Origin: Rubricella aquisinus
GTDB lineage: Bacteria > Pseudomonadota > Alphaproteobacteria > Rhodobacterales > Rhodobacteraceae
DNA length: 64,000 bases
Direction of reading: 5' to 3'
NCBI RefSeq assembly: GCF_014199445.1
Contig: NZ_JACIJS010000005.1
Coordinates: forward strand, 124,001 to 188,000
Shown here: piece by piece, positions 32,473 through 42,218 of the stretch
Numbering within the stretch: position 1 is the stretch's first letter
How the letters are laid out: the number at the start of each line of letters is the position of its first letter
Position numbers and translations under genes: made by a program
The notes under the pieces: model-generated
The model's database searches: none
Told to the model about the DNA's origin: nothing
What the model saw: the letters and a program-made list of their open reading frames with translations, nothing else

Positions 32473-33825
32473 ATGAATACGGCGCTTGTGATTCTGGCCG
32501 CGGGCAAAGGCACGCGGATGCAATCTGATTTGCCCAAAGTCCTGCACGAAGTGGCGGGAGCACCCTTGTTGGTGCACGCCATTTCGTCGGGTGAAACGCT
32601 GGAGCCGGAGCAGATTGTCATCGTGACCGGGCATGGCGGCGCGCTGGTCGAAAAAGCGGCCATCGCCCATACCGAGCGCGCGCAGACCGCCACCCAGACA
32701 GAGCAGCTTGGCACCGCGCACGCGGTCCGCGCGGCAGAGCCGGCGCTCGCGGAATTTCAGGGCGATGTGTTTATCCTTTATGGCGACACGCCCTTCATCA
32801 CTGCTGACACGCTGTCGCGGATGCAAGCCGCGCGCGCCGGGGGTGCCGATGTGGTCGTGCTTGGTTTTGAAGCGGCTGATCCGGGCAATTACGGTCGCCT
32901 GATCGTGGAGAATGGCGCGCTCGACCGGATCGTCGAGGCGAAGGAAGCCAGCCCCGAAGAGCTTACCGTGACCCTGTGCAATTCCGGCGTGATGTGCGCG
33001 GATCGTGAAACGCTGTTTTCCCTTTTGGCAGAGGTCCGCAACGACAATGCCAAGGGCGAATACTACCTCACCGACATCGTGGAGATTGCCCGCAAGCGTG
33101 ACCTCAAGGCCGCGGCTGTCGCCTGTTCGGAGGCCGAAACGCTTGGCTGTGACAGCCGGGTGGACCTCGCCACGGCAGAGGGCATCTTTCAGGCCAAGGC
33201 GCGGCGGGAGGCGCTGGAGAACGGCGTGACCATGCACGCGCCGGAGACGGTCTATTTCTCATTCGATACCCATATCGGGCGCGACGTCGTGATTGAGCCG
33301 AATGTCGTGTTCGGCCCCGGCGTTACGGTCGAGACGGGCGCGCGTATCCGCGCCTTCAGCCATCTTGAGGGCTGCCATGTGGGCGAGGCGGCGATCGTTG
33401 GCCCCTATGCCCGTCTGCGCCCTGGCACCGAGCTTGGCGGTGAAACCAAGGTCGGCAATTTTGTCGAGATCAAGAACGCCACAATCGACCGCGGCGCGAA
33501 GGTCAATCACCTTACCTATATCGGTGATGCGGAAATCGGGGAGGGTGCCAATATCGGCGCGGGCACCATCACCTGCAATTACGATGGCGTGAACAAGCAT
33601 AAAACAATCATCGGCAAGGATGCCTTTGTTGGCTCGAACTCGTCACTGGTCGCACCATTGGAGATTGCCGAAGGGGGCTATATCGCCTCCGGGTCCGTGA
33701 TCACAAAATCCGTTGGCGAAGGCGATCTTGCCATCGCGCGGGTCGAGCAAGTGAATAAAGAAGGGCTTGGGGCCCGCATGGTCGCGAAATTGCGTGCGGC
33801 CAAAGCAAAAAAGAAGGACGCGTAA
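32473..33825 (+). CDS. glmU: Bifunctional GlmU (glucosamine-1-P acetyltransferase / UDP-GlcNAc pyrophosphorylase)
   Basis: The 450-residue enzyme makes UDP-GlcNAc for peptidoglycan and LPS. The N-terminal uridyltransferase has LAAGKGTRMQSDLPKVLHE. The C-terminal left-handed beta-helix acetyltransferase has hexapeptide repeats (IGEGANIGAGTITCNYDG). GGAGAAAG precedes the ATG. The next gene, glmS, starts one base after the stop, placing two steps of one pathway together. Confidence 0.97.
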   Translation: MNTALVILAAGKGTRMQSDLPKVLHEVAGAPLLVHAISSGETLEPEQIVIVTGHGGALVEKAAIAHTERAQTATQTEQLGTAHAVRAAEPALAEFQGDVFILYGDTPFITADTLSRMQAARAGGADVVVLGFEAADPGNYGRLIVENGALDRIVEAKEASPEELTVTLCNSGVMCADRETLFSLLAEVRNDNAKGEYYLTDIVEIARKRDLKAAAVACSEAETLGCDSRVDLATAEGIFQAKARREALENGVTMHAPETVYFSFDTHIGRDVVIEPNVVFGPGVTVETGARIRAFSHLEGCHVGEAAIVGPYARLRPGTELGGETKVGNFVEIKNATIDRGAKVNHLTYIGDAEIGEGANIGAGTITCNYDGVNKHKTIIGKDAFVGSNSSLVAPLEIAEGGYIASGSVITKSVGEGDLAIARVEQVNKEGLGARMVAKLRAAKAKKKDA

Positions 33826-33826
33826 C

Positions 33827-35653
33827 ATGTGTGGTATCGTCGGGGTTATCGGCAATCATTCCGCAGCACCCATCATTCTGGACGCCCTGCGGCGGCTCGA
33901 ATATCGCGGCTATGACAGCGCCGGGGTGGCCACGGTGCATGACGGCGTGTTGGATCGTCGCCGCGCGGTCGGCAAACTTGTCAACCTCGCCGACGAATTG
34001 AACACTAATCCCATTCAGGGCAATGTCGGGATCGGCCATACGCGCTGGGCTACCCATGGCGTGCCGAACGTGCCGAACGCCCACCCCCATATCGCGGGCA
34101 AGGTTGCGGTGGTGCACAATGGCATTATCGAGAATTTCAAACCCCTGCGCGAAGAACTGATCGCCGCCGGTAAGACATTCGACAGCGACACCGATACCGA
34201 AGCCGTCGCCAAATTGTGCGAGCACTACATGGATGCGGGCCTGCCGGCCGATCAGGCCGCGATCAAGACGATTGGGCGGCTTGAGGGCGCATTCGCGCTC
34301 TGCTTCCTGTTTCAGGGTGACGAGGAAATGCTGGTCGCTGCCCGGATGGGCCCACCGATTGCCATCGGCTATGGCGAGGGGGAGATGTTTGTCGGCTCCG
34401 ACGCGCTGGCGCTTGCCTCCAACACCAACCGCATCTGCTATCTGGTGGATGGCGATTACGCGATCGTGCGGCGCGACGGGGCGGAGATTTTCCTCGCGGA
34501 TGGCACCCCGGCCAATCGCGAAATTCGCACCGTGAACCTTGAATCCGTGATGGTGCACAAGGGTGAGCATAATCACTTCATGTCCAAGGAAATCCACGAG
34601 CAACCCATGGTGCTTGGCTATGCGCTGGCCAAATACACCTCAGCGGAGCGTGACCGGATTGCCGGTGGCGGCGAAAGCGTGGATTTCAAGGACGCAACAC
34701 GCCTCATCATGGTCGCCTGCGGCACCGCGTTCTATGCCTGCAATGTCGCGAAATACTGGTTCGAAAAGATCGCGAAGCTGCCCGTGGAAATCGACGTGGC
34801 CTCCGAATTCCGCTACCGCGAACCGCCCGTAACCTCTGGTGATGTGGCCCTGTTCGTGTCCCAATCGGGGGAAACCGCGGATACGCTCGCCGCGCTGCGC
34901 TATTGCGCCAAAGATGCGGGTAAGATCGTGTCGGTCGTCAACGCCATGGAAAGCACCATCGCGCGCGAAAGCGACGTGGCCCTGCCGATCATGGCCGGGG
35001 CGGAGATCGGCGTCGCCTCGACCAAGGCGTTCACCTGCCAATTGCTTGTGCTCCTGTCGCTTGCCATTCAGGCGGGCCGCCAGCGCGGGTTGATCGACGC
35101 GCAGGAAGAGGCGCGCCTGACGACAGAGATGTACGAACTCCCGCGCCTGATCAATGAAGCGCTCGCGCTGGAAAAGCAGATCGCCGGCGAGATTGCCCAC
35201 TGGCTGAGCAATGCACGTGACGTGTTGTTCCTTGGCCGTGGTGCGCTTTATCCCATCGCCCTTGAAGGGGCGCTGAAGCTCAAGGAAATCAGCTATATCC
35301 ATGCGGAAGGCTATGCCTCCGGTGAATTGAAGCACGGGCCGATTGCCCTGATTGATGAGCATGTGCCCGTGATCGTGTTCGCCCCCCGCGACGCGCTTTT
35401 CTCCAAGACGGTCAGCAATATGCAGGAGGTCATGGCCCGCGACGGTAAGGTGCTTTTGGTCACCGATGCCGAAGGGGTGAAAGAGGCTGGCGCGGGCGTC
35501 GAAAAAGTGCTCGTCATGCCCACGATGGACGATCTGATCGCGCCCATCGTCTATGCCGTGCCCGCCCAGTTGATCGCCTATCACACTGCGGTGCAGAAAG
35601 GCACGGATGTGGACCAGCCCCGCAACCTCGCCAAATCGGTGACGGTGGAATGA
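33827..35653 (+). CDS. glmS: Glutamine--fructose-6-phosphate aminotransferase
   Basis: The 608-residue enzyme makes glucosamine-6-phosphate. The N-terminal glutaminase begins MCGIVGVIG with catalytic Cys after Met removal. Two SIS domains follow, with SQSGETADTLAALR and the ending DVDQPRNLAKSVTVE. The start one base after glmU and the conserved N-terminus fix the coordinates. No glmS ribozyme is expected or seen. Confidence 0.97.
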   Translation: MCGIVGVIGNHSAAPIILDALRRLEYRGYDSAGVATVHDGVLDRRRAVGKLVNLADELNTNPIQGNVGIGHTRWATHGVPNVPNAHPHIAGKVAVVHNGIIENFKPLREELIAAGKTFDSDTDTEAVAKLCEHYMDAGLPADQAAIKTIGRLEGAFALCFLFQGDEEMLVAARMGPPIAIGYGEGEMFVGSDALALASNTNRICYLVDGDYAIVRRDGAEIFLADGTPANREIRTVNLESVMVHKGEHNHFMSKEIHEQPMVLGYALAKYTSAERDRIAGGGESVDFKDATRLIMVACGTAFYACNVAKYWFEKIAKLPVEIDVASEFRYREPPVTSGDVALFVSQSGETADTLAALRYCAKDAGKIVSVVNAMESTIARESDVALPIMAGAEIGVASTKAFTCQLLVLLSLAIQAGRQRGLIDAQEEARLTTEMYELPRLINEALALEKQIAGEIAHWLSNARDVLFLGRGALYPIALEGALKLKEISYIHAEGYASGELKHGPIALIDEHVPVIVFAPRDALFSKTVSNMQEVMARDGKVLLVTDAEGVKEAGAGVEKVLVMPTMDDLIAPIVYAVPAQLIAYHTAVQKGTDVDQPRNLAKSVTVE

Positions 35654-36120
35654 GGCGCGCTGCCTTCTTCCTGCCGCTGCTGGCCCTTGCCTGCGCCCCG
35701 GTGACGCAAGAGGCCGCAGCCCCTGCGCTGGAACAGGCCGATTGCTATACCGTTGATCTGTTCCCCAGCCGCGATGATCGGCGGCAGGTGATCGCGCCCG
35801 ATGACAGCCTGCGCGCGGATTGGGCGGCCTATTCGGGCGTTTGGGGTCAGGGCGCATGGGATGGCGGGCAGTGCCACGAAATCCACATCACCCAGATTTT
35901 CGCCGATGGCTCTGCCGTGGTGATGGACACGCACGCGCCCTTCGGCACCGAACGGGCCACCGGGTTTCGGCGGGTCGCCCTGCTGAACGAGGATGGCAGT
36001 CTGACCATCAGCGGAGGACAGGGCACGCGGCGCTATATGTTGCAGGATGGCAAGGTTTTCGGCACCCGGTTTAATGAGGACGGCACCACCTCTCAGGTGA
36101 TCCTGTCGCGGCAGGAATGA
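35650..36120 (+). CDS. Putative lipoprotein of unknown function
   Basis: The 156-residue protein begins with a short signal and lipobox (LLALAC, Cys at about residue 15). A mature part follows with DCYTVDLFPSRDDRR and a beta-rich C-terminus (LNEDGSLTISGGQGTRRYML). I do not recognise the family. Its ATG overlaps the glmS stop by 4 bases, and its stop overlaps the next start by 4, so three genes appear coupled. Confidence 0.72.
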   Translation: MRRAAFFLPLLALACAPVTQEAAAPALEQADCYTVDLFPSRDDRRQVIAPDDSLRADWAAYSGVWGQGAWDGGQCHEIHITQIFADGSAVVMDTHAPFGTERATGFRRVALLNEDGSLTISGGQGTRRYMLQDGKVFGTRFNEDGTTSQVILSRQE

Positions 36121-36794
36121 CCCCCGGCGCCGCACTGGCAGAGTTGGAGGCGCGCGCCAATCCCGCCAAGGCGGCGGATATGGCGCGCTATCACAAGGCG
36201 AAACGCCGCTATCTGGGGCTTGCCAATCCCACCATCGACGCGCTTTGCAAGGAATGGCGGGCGGAGATGGCACTTGATGCGCGCGTCACACTCGCAGCCG
36301 GGCTATGGGACAGCGACGTGTTTGAGGCGCGGATCGCGGCGGGCAAGCTGTTCACACAGGCGCGCATCCGCCCCGATGACGCCGTTTGGGCAGAGATTTG
36401 CCGCTGGATGCCGATGCTCGATTCATGGGCCATTGCGGACCAGGTCGCGAGTGCGGGCGCGCGCAGGCTGACGGCGGAGCCAGCCCGGCTTGAGACGGTC
36501 GCGGACTGGACCACCGATCCCAACAAATGGGTGCGCCGCGCGGCGCTTGTGTTCACGCTCCCATGGGCCAAATTGCCTCACCCCAACGCGGTGCAAACGG
36601 CAGAACGCGAGCGCATCCTCGGCTGGGCCGAAGGCTACGCTACCGATCACGACTGGTTCATCCAGAAAGCCATCGGCTGGTGGCTGCGCACCCTGTCCCG
36701 GCATGATGCGGCGCGTGTCATCGCCTTTACCGACGCCCATGGGGACAAGCTGAAACCCTTTGCCCTGCGGGAGGCATTGCGAAGCCTGCCTTAG
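36117..36794 (+). CDS. DNA alkylation repair protein (AlkD-like)
   Basis: The 225-residue, HEAT-like helical protein matches AlkD-type DNA glycosylases: LAAGLWDSDVFEARIAAGKL, MLDSWAIADQV and a C-terminal DWFIQKAIGWWLRTLSRHD. These remove bulky or cationic alkylated bases without flipping. It overlaps the lipoprotein gene by 4 bases and converges with the antiporter gene with another 4-base overlap. Confidence 0.87.
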   Translation: MTPGAALAELEARANPAKAADMARYHKAKRRYLGLANPTIDALCKEWRAEMALDARVTLAAGLWDSDVFEARIAAGKLFTQARIRPDDAVWAEICRWMPMLDSWAIADQVASAGARRLTAEPARLETVADWTTDPNKWVRRAALVFTLPWAKLPHPNAVQTAERERILGWAEGYATDHDWFIQKAIGWWLRTLSRHDAARVIAFTDAHGDKLKPFALREALRSLP

Positions 36795-38602
36795 GCGGTA
36801 TCCTGCTTCTTCGTTGGTGCCTTGTCCTTCGGCTCTTGTGGCGCGACCATCGCGATCAGGCGCAACCCCGTGGTCGGACGATCCTCTTTCGGAGCCTCAA
36901 ACCGCAACCGTCCGCTGCCGGAAATATACCCCAAAAGCAGTGCATCCGGGCGCGCAGCGCGCCAATCGTCCAGCGTGTATTCCTCGGTCAGCTTGGTCGC
37001 GCGGAAAGTCCAGCCCTGCGCATGACGTTTGGCAAAATCCTCGAATGTCGCATCACAATCGAGCCGCCGCCCGCCAAGGCTCGCAGGAAGGGTCGCGCGG
37101 CCGCTTTCCTTCACCCGCGCCAGTTGGAACACCGCGTCGCGGCCAAATTCCGGGCCAAGATCGGTGCAAATCAGGGTGTTGTAGGCGTCATTATCGCTCG
37201 CCGCGAGGATCAGGCCATAACTCATCAATTCCACCTGATGTTCCGCCGCCTCTGACAGGATATCCCCCTGAAACACCGGCAGCCCAGCTTCGCGCGCGGC
37301 GCGCAGGCGCCACCAATTCGCATCGGCCAGCAGGACGGGCACTTTCGCCTCTTGCAGCACCTTGGCCAATTCGACAGTCCAGCGCGACGCCCCGGCGATC
37401 AGCAATCCCGGGGGGCCGGACTCGGCCAATCCGATCCAGCGCGCAAGCGGGGCGAGCGAGAAGCCATGCAACACCACCGTGACCGCCACCAGAACAAAGG
37501 CGAGGGGCGCCATCAGTTCGGCCCCCTCAATCCCCAGCTTGACCAATTGCTCCCCAAAGAGGCCCGCAACGGCCACCAGCACCACACCGCGCGGCCCAAT
37601 CCATGCGATCAAGGCACGCTCTTTCAACGGCACGTCAGACCCGGCGAGGGAGATCATCACCGTCAGCGGGCGCGCGACCAGCACGATCAGCACCACGAAC
37701 AGCACCGCGCGCCAATCCAGCAGCGCCAAAGTCTCCATCGACATATTTGCGGCCAACAGCACGAACACGCCCGACACCAAAAGCACCGTCGCATGTTCCT
37801 TGAACCGGCGGATTTCGTCATATGCAGCAAGGCGTGCATTGGCGATGATGATCCCCATGAAGGTTACGGCCAGAAGGCCGCTTTCATGCAGCACGAAATC
37901 GGAAGCCGCGAAGGCTGCGAGTACCGTGACGAACAGCACCGGCACCTTCATGTATTCCGGCACCAGCGCGCGGCGGAACGCCTGCACGATCCCCACACCC
38001 GCCAGCCCGCCGACGACGACCGCCACGATGATGCCCAGCACCAGATGCCACGCGGCCTCCCCCAATGTCTCGGCTGTGTTGAGCGCGGAGATCACCTCAT
38101 AGGCCAACACGGCGGCAAGCGCGCCGAAGGGATCGTTCACAATCGCTTCCCATTGCAGCAGAGCCGCCGGGCGGTGTTTCAGCCGGGCCTGCCGGAGCAA
38201 AGGCGCGATAACGGTGGGGCCCGTTACGATCAGGATGCCACCAAATACCGCTGCGACCTCCCATGACAGGCCCGCGCCATAATGCACCGCCAGAGCCGAC
38301 AGCAGCCAGCCCAGCGGCGCGCCGATCAGGACAAGCCGCAGCACACCCTTTTGCGCGTCGCGCAACCCTTTGAAATCGAGCGTCAAACCACCCTCAAACA
38401 GGATCACCGCGACAGCCAGCGCGATCATGGGCTGCAACAGATCGCCAAAGGCGACGGACGGATCCAGCAGGCCCGTGACAGGCCCCACGACGAACCCTGC
38501 AAGCAGCATCAAAACGATAGCGGGCATCCGCAGGCGCCATGCGATCCATTGCGCGCCAACGCCAATCACACCGACAAGTCCGAATACGGCCACGGGATCC
38601 AT
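36791..38602 (-). CDS. Monovalent cation:proton antiporter with C-terminal TrkA-N-like domain
   Basis: The 603-residue protein has about 12 membrane segments of the CPA (NhaP/KefB-like) type, including GLLDPSVAFGD and LFEGGLTLDFKG. A Rossmann-like C-terminal domain follows from about residue 400 (LLIAGASRWTVELAKVLQEA) with LILAASDNDAYNTL, the pattern of a nucleotide-gated TrkA-N regulator. The likely role is Na+ or K+/H+ exchange at the inner membrane; the ion is not determined. Confidence 0.85.
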   Translation of the reverse strand: MDPVAVFGLVGVIGVGAQWIAWRLRMPAIVLMLLAGFVVGPVTGLLDPSVAFGDLLQPMIALAVAVILFEGGLTLDFKGLRDAQKGVLRLVLIGAPLGWLLSALAVHYGAGLSWEVAAVFGGILIVTGPTVIAPLLRQARLKHRPAALLQWEAIVNDPFGALAAVLAYEVISALNTAETLGEAAWHLVLGIIVAVVVGGLAGVGIVQAFRRALVPEYMKVPVLFVTVLAAFAASDFVLHESGLLAVTFMGIIIANARLAAYDEIRRFKEHATVLLVSGVFVLLAANMSMETLALLDWRAVLFVVLIVLVARPLTVMISLAGSDVPLKERALIAWIGPRGVVLVAVAGLFGEQLVKLGIEGAELMAPLAFVLVAVTVVLHGFSLAPLARWIGLAESGPPGLLIAGASRWTVELAKVLQEAKVPVLLADANWWRLRAAREAGLPVFQGDILSEAAEHQVELMSYGLILAASDNDAYNTLICTDLGPEFGRDAVFQLARVKESGRATLPASLGGRRLDCDATFEDFAKRHAQGWTFRATKLTEEYTLDDWRAARPDALLLGYISGSGRLRFEAPKEDRPTTGLRLIAMVAPQEPKDKAPTKKQDTA

Positions 38603-38630
38603 CTACCTTCTCCTCACATGATGGCGCGGA

Positions 38631-39266
38631 TCATGCCGTGATCGGCACGCGCGCCTCTTCGGACCAGCCCAAAGCGCCCAGAGCATACCACAGCGCCATG
38701 CGCGCGATATTGAACCCCCATGCAGCACCCTCACGCGTCAACCGTTTCAGGAGGGACCATCCCTGCGGCGGCGGGCTGGCGGCGGTGGCCGCGATATCGT
38801 AGCCCGCCCAGCGAAATGTTAACACGCTGCGCGCCATATGCGTTCCCTCTGTCACCAAAAGGATGCGCCGCCCCCCCGCCAGTGGTTTGGAGAAAAGCGC
38901 GTTCTGAAGGGTAGAGAGCGACGCGCCCTCCACAGTGATCGCATCCACCGGCACCCCCTCTGCAACCATCACATCCGCCATGCGCTGCGCGGTGGAGAGA
39001 GGATGACCACGGCTTGTTCCACCCGTCACGATCACCTGTGGCGCGGCCCCCTGACGGAAGAGTGCCGCGGCATAGCGCGCGCGGCTCCCACTTTCGGCGT
39101 CGATTGTACCATCGGGCCGCAACCCGGCGCTGAGCACCACCATGACCTCGGCCTGCGCGCCCGAAACGGCCTCGGCGGGTTGGCCTGCGTAATACCACGC
39201 GCTGCCCAGAATAAGCGCCATACCGCCAATCCACACCGCGATCAGCCGCAGCGCCCAGCGGATCAC
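38631..39266 (-). CDS. YdcF/DUF218-family membrane protein
   Basis: The 211-residue protein has one N-terminal membrane helix and a DUF218 domain: VMVVLSAGLRPDGTI, VIVTGGTSRG and LLVTEGTHMARSVLTF. E. coli relatives (ElyC, SanA) act in envelope or undecaprenyl-lipid balance. It overlaps the acyl-CoA synthetase end by 4 bases (39263-39266). Confidence 0.85.
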   Translation of the reverse strand: MIRWALRLIAVWIGGMALILGSAWYYAGQPAEAVSGAQAEVMVVLSAGLRPDGTIDAESGSRARYAAALFRQGAAPQVIVTGGTSRGHPLSTAQRMADVMVAEGVPVDAITVEGASLSTLQNALFSKPLAGGRRILLVTEGTHMARSVLTFRWAGYDIAATAASPPPQGWSLLKRLTREGAAWGFNIARMALWYALGALGWSEEARVPITA

Positions 39267-40879
39267 GGCGCGTCCGCTTTCAGGACGCGGCGCATGATCT
39301 TGCCCGTGGCGGTCATCGGCAGGCTATCAACAAACCGGATGTCGCGCGGGGCGACATGGGGCGAAATCCGCTCCCGCACCCGTTGGATCAGGGCAGCGGC
39401 CAGATCGTCACTGCCCTGCCCCGTCACTGGCACGACAAAGGCGCGCACGACCTCCGTGCGCACCTCATCTGGCACGCCGATCACTGCCGCCATCGCGATA
39501 TCGGGATGCCCGGTCAGGCAATCCTCAATCTCCGTCGGGCCAATGCGGTAGCCGCTGGAGGTGATCACATCATCGGCACGGGCGCGGAACCAGAAATAGC
39601 CATCGGCATCCATCACGCCCTCATCCCCGGTGCGCATCCAATCCCCGACGAACTTATCCTCCTTCACACCCGGCCTGCCCCAATAGTCAAGGAACATGGA
39701 GCGGCTGGAGCGGTGGATCGCGATCTCCCCCGGAGTATCGGGTGGCAAGGGGCGGCCCTCCCGCCCGATCACGGCGACGCGGTGGCCCGGCACCGGCTTC
39801 CCGGTGGAGCCGGGGCGGGGTGGAAACAGCGTGTGCGAATTGCCCAGCACCGCGTTGCATTCCGTTTGGCCGTAAAACTCGTTGATCTGGGTGCCAAGCG
39901 CGCTGCTGCTCCAATCCGTCAGATCCGCGCCCAGCGCCTCCCCCGCCGCGCCGACGCTGCGCAACTCTGCGCGGCCATTCGACTGGCGCATCAGCTTGAG
40001 CGCCGTGGGCGGCAGGAACGCGTTGCGGATGCCCTGCGCCTTCATCAACCAAAACGCGTGATCAGGATCGAATTTGGTCATGCGATGCGCGACCACCGGC
40101 ACGCCGAACCACAGGCTCGGCATCAGGCAATTCATCAAGCCACCCATCCATGCCCAATCGGCGGGCGTCCACATCCGGTCGCCACTCTGCGGCAAGAAAT
40201 CGTGATGGGTCTGCACCCCCGGCAAATGCCCCATCAAAACCTTATGCCCATGAAGCGCCCCTTTCGGCGGCCCCGTCGTGCCGGAGGTGAAAGAGATAAA
40301 GGCCGGGCTGTCCGGCCCGGTTTTCGCCGTCGCACAGCGATCCGCCGCCTTCCCCAATTCCTGCCAAAAGCCGAACGTGCCTGCGATCCGCTCGTCGATG
40401 GAATAGAGGATTTGCAGATCAGGCAGCGCGTCGCGGATGGCGAGCACTTTGGGCAGGTTATCGCGATCCGTCACCAGCGCCTTCACCCCTGCCTGTTCCA
40501 GCCGGAACCGCAACCCGTCCTCCCCGAACAGGGTGAACAGCGGCACGACAATCGCGCCCAGTTTGTAGCATGCCAGATGGGTCAGCAGCGCCTCGGGCGT
40601 TTGCGGCAGCAGGACCGCGCAGCGATCCCCGGCCCTCAGCCCCCGCGCGGCCAATGCATTGGCCAGCCGCGACGAGGCACGCGACAATTGCAGATAGGTG
40701 TAATCCCGCGTCTCTCCATCGGGCCGCAGGTAGGTCATCGCCACCCGATCCGGCGCGACCCGCGCCCACCGCTCGCAAACCTCCTCCGCGATGTTAAAGC
40801 GCGTGCGCCGCGGCCAGCGGAACGACGCCTGAAGCGCCTCCCACGCGCCCGGTTCAACGAAACGCGTATTCGGGGTCAT
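39263..40879 (-). CDS. AMP-forming acyl-CoA synthetase
   Basis: The 538-residue ANL-family enzyme has FISFTSGTTGPPKGALHG (ATP/Mg), YGQTECN, WMRTGDEG and the C-terminal catalytic lysine in TATGKIMRR. It resembles medium-chain or aryl acyl-CoA synthetases; the substrate is not fixed. The GST gene upstream overlaps its start by 4 bases and YdcF follows with a 4-base overlap, so the three form one operon. Confidence 0.87.
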   Translation of the reverse strand: MTPNTRFVEPGAWEALQASFRWPRRTRFNIAEEVCERWARVAPDRVAMTYLRPDGETRDYTYLQLSRASSRLANALAARGLRAGDRCAVLLPQTPEALLTHLACYKLGAIVVPLFTLFGEDGLRFRLEQAGVKALVTDRDNLPKVLAIRDALPDLQILYSIDERIAGTFGFWQELGKAADRCATAKTGPDSPAFISFTSGTTGPPKGALHGHKVLMGHLPGVQTHHDFLPQSGDRMWTPADWAWMGGLMNCLMPSLWFGVPVVAHRMTKFDPDHAFWLMKAQGIRNAFLPPTALKLMRQSNGRAELRSVGAAGEALGADLTDWSSSALGTQINEFYGQTECNAVLGNSHTLFPPRPGSTGKPVPGHRVAVIGREGRPLPPDTPGEIAIHRSSRSMFLDYWGRPGVKEDKFVGDWMRTGDEGVMDADGYFWFRARADDVITSSGYRIGPTEIEDCLTGHPDIAMAAVIGVPDEVRTEVVRAFVVPVTGQGSDDLAAALIQRVRERISPHVAPRDIRFVDSLPMTATGKIMRRVLKADAP

Positions 40880-41493
40880 GCGGCAGGGCGGCTCTTGGCA
40901 AAGGCGGGGATGTCGTTGGCCATGGCACTCAGTGCGGCAAGCTTGGGATATCCCGGTTTCAACAGATGCCCATGCACCGCATTCACCAGATCATAGGCGA
41001 TGACGGCAGAGATATCCGCGCCATTCGGCCCGCCAGCGCCAAAGAACCAGCCTTCTGCTGGGCAATGGGCCTCCAACTCCGCAAGGCCCGCCGTGATCTG
41101 CCCTTCGACCCGCGCGATCCAGTCGCCCCAGTGCAGCTCCTCCGGCCTGCGGATGCGCTCATAGACCAGTGCGACGGCTTTCTCAGAAGTGGAATGGGCC
41201 ATTGCAACGATCTGGAGCGCCGCGCGCCGCGCCACGCCGCTTTCGGGCAGCAATCGCTGATGGGCGGGGGCGGTTTCCTCAAGCCAGTCGATGATCGCGA
41301 AACTTTCGGTCAGCACCGTTCCGTCATCAAGCACAAGCGCAGGCACCCGCCCCACCGGATTGACGGCCTTCAACTCTTCCCATTCGGGGCCGGACACCAT
41401 GATCTTGCGCCGCTCGACCGGGCGATCCTGCAAGTCACACCAGATCGCCACGCGGCGGGCGAAGGGGGATAGGTCACGGCCATAAAGGATCAT
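40876..41493 (-). CDS. Glutathione S-transferase-like protein
   Basis: The 205-residue protein has a thioredoxin-type N-terminal half (MILYGRDLSPFARRVAIWC, PVGRVPALVLDDGTVLTES) and an all-helical C-terminal half. LSPFARR replaces the CxxC of glutaredoxins, consistent with a Ser-type catalytic site. It is first in the operon with the acyl-CoA synthetase and YdcF genes. Confidence 0.87.
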   Translation of the reverse strand: MILYGRDLSPFARRVAIWCDLQDRPVERRKIMVSGPEWEELKAVNPVGRVPALVLDDGTVLTESFAIIDWLEETAPAHQRLLPESGVARRAALQIVAMAHSTSEKAVALVYERIRRPEELHWGDWIARVEGQITAGLAELEAHCPAEGWFFGAGGPNGADISAVIAYDLVNAVHGHLLKPGYPKLAALSAMANDIPAFAKSRPAA

Positions 41494-41515
41494 GCGAAAC
41501 GCTCCTGTTCAGGGG

Positions 41516-42082
41516 TTAGCCCGGCAAATCACGGGTGTCGTAATGGATGGAAGTCACCACCAGCCGCACGGATGAAACACCCAAACGGGTGAGCGCTTCA
41601 ACCGAAATGCGGTCTCGCGTGCCATCGGTGCGGGGCAAAAGCAGAATGCGCGTGGAGCGCCCGGTTTCCAGATCGGTGACCCAGCCTTGCGCCTCGCTGG
41701 TGACGGCGAGCGTTTCGATCCAGCGACCAGGACGGTCAGCGGGGCCAAGCTCTGCGACGGTATGCGTGAGGAACCGTGCGCTGACGGGGCTTGGCGGCTC
41801 CTCCACCGTGCCCGGCGGGGCGGGGCCAACCAGCGTCTCATAGATGAAGCGCAAATCCTCCTCCGACGTGCCGGGAGCAAGCACAAGCCATTCAGGCAGC
41901 ACAATCTGCTCGATCGGGATTTCCGCCACCGGCTCTGGCTCCGGCGCGGGCGCTTCCAGCCGAAAGCCCCCAAAGGACACGCCAGAGAAATCGAATTGCG
42001 GCAAGCTCCATTGCGGCAGGCCAAGCTGCGCGCAGCCCGACAGGCCAAGCATACAGGTCAGAGAAAGGGCAATACCGCGCAT
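41516..42082 (-). CDS. Putative lipoprotein of unknown function
   Basis: The 188-residue protein has a signal peptide and lipobox LSGC (Cys at about residue 17), a proline/glutamate-rich linker (APAPEPEPVAEIP) and a globular C-terminus (VSARFLTHTVAELGP, SVRLVVTSIHYDTRDLPG). No family is recognised. Its start faces moaA across a gap of 136 bases in which I see no riboswitch. Confidence 0.7.
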   Translation of the reverse strand: MRGIALSLTCMLGLSGCAQLGLPQWSLPQFDFSGVSFGGFRLEAPAPEPEPVAEIPIEQIVLPEWLVLAPGTSEEDLRFIYETLVGPAPPGTVEEPPSPVSARFLTHTVAELGPADRPGRWIETLAVTSEAQGWVTDLETGRSTRILLLPRTDGTRDRISVEALTRLGVSSVRLVVTSIHYDTRDLPG

Positions 42083-42218
42083 GTCGTCCATCTTTTGTCA
42101 TCCGTTCCGGGCAACCTAGGTCGCCAGACGGATGAAGGAAACCGCTTTTGACCCGCCGCCGCCTTGCACCTGCCCGAAGGGCTGCATAGTCTCAGCCCGA
42201 ACCAGATGGAGCCGCCCA

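Noticed and set aside
33700-33827. Possible glmS ribozyme
   Set aside because: glmS starts one base after glmU, leaving no room for a ribozyme, and none is expected in this group.
42083-42218. Possible molybdenum-cofactor riboswitch upstream of moaA
   Set aside because: Only short GC-rich pairings are visible; the conserved helices of the Moco RNA motif could not be made.
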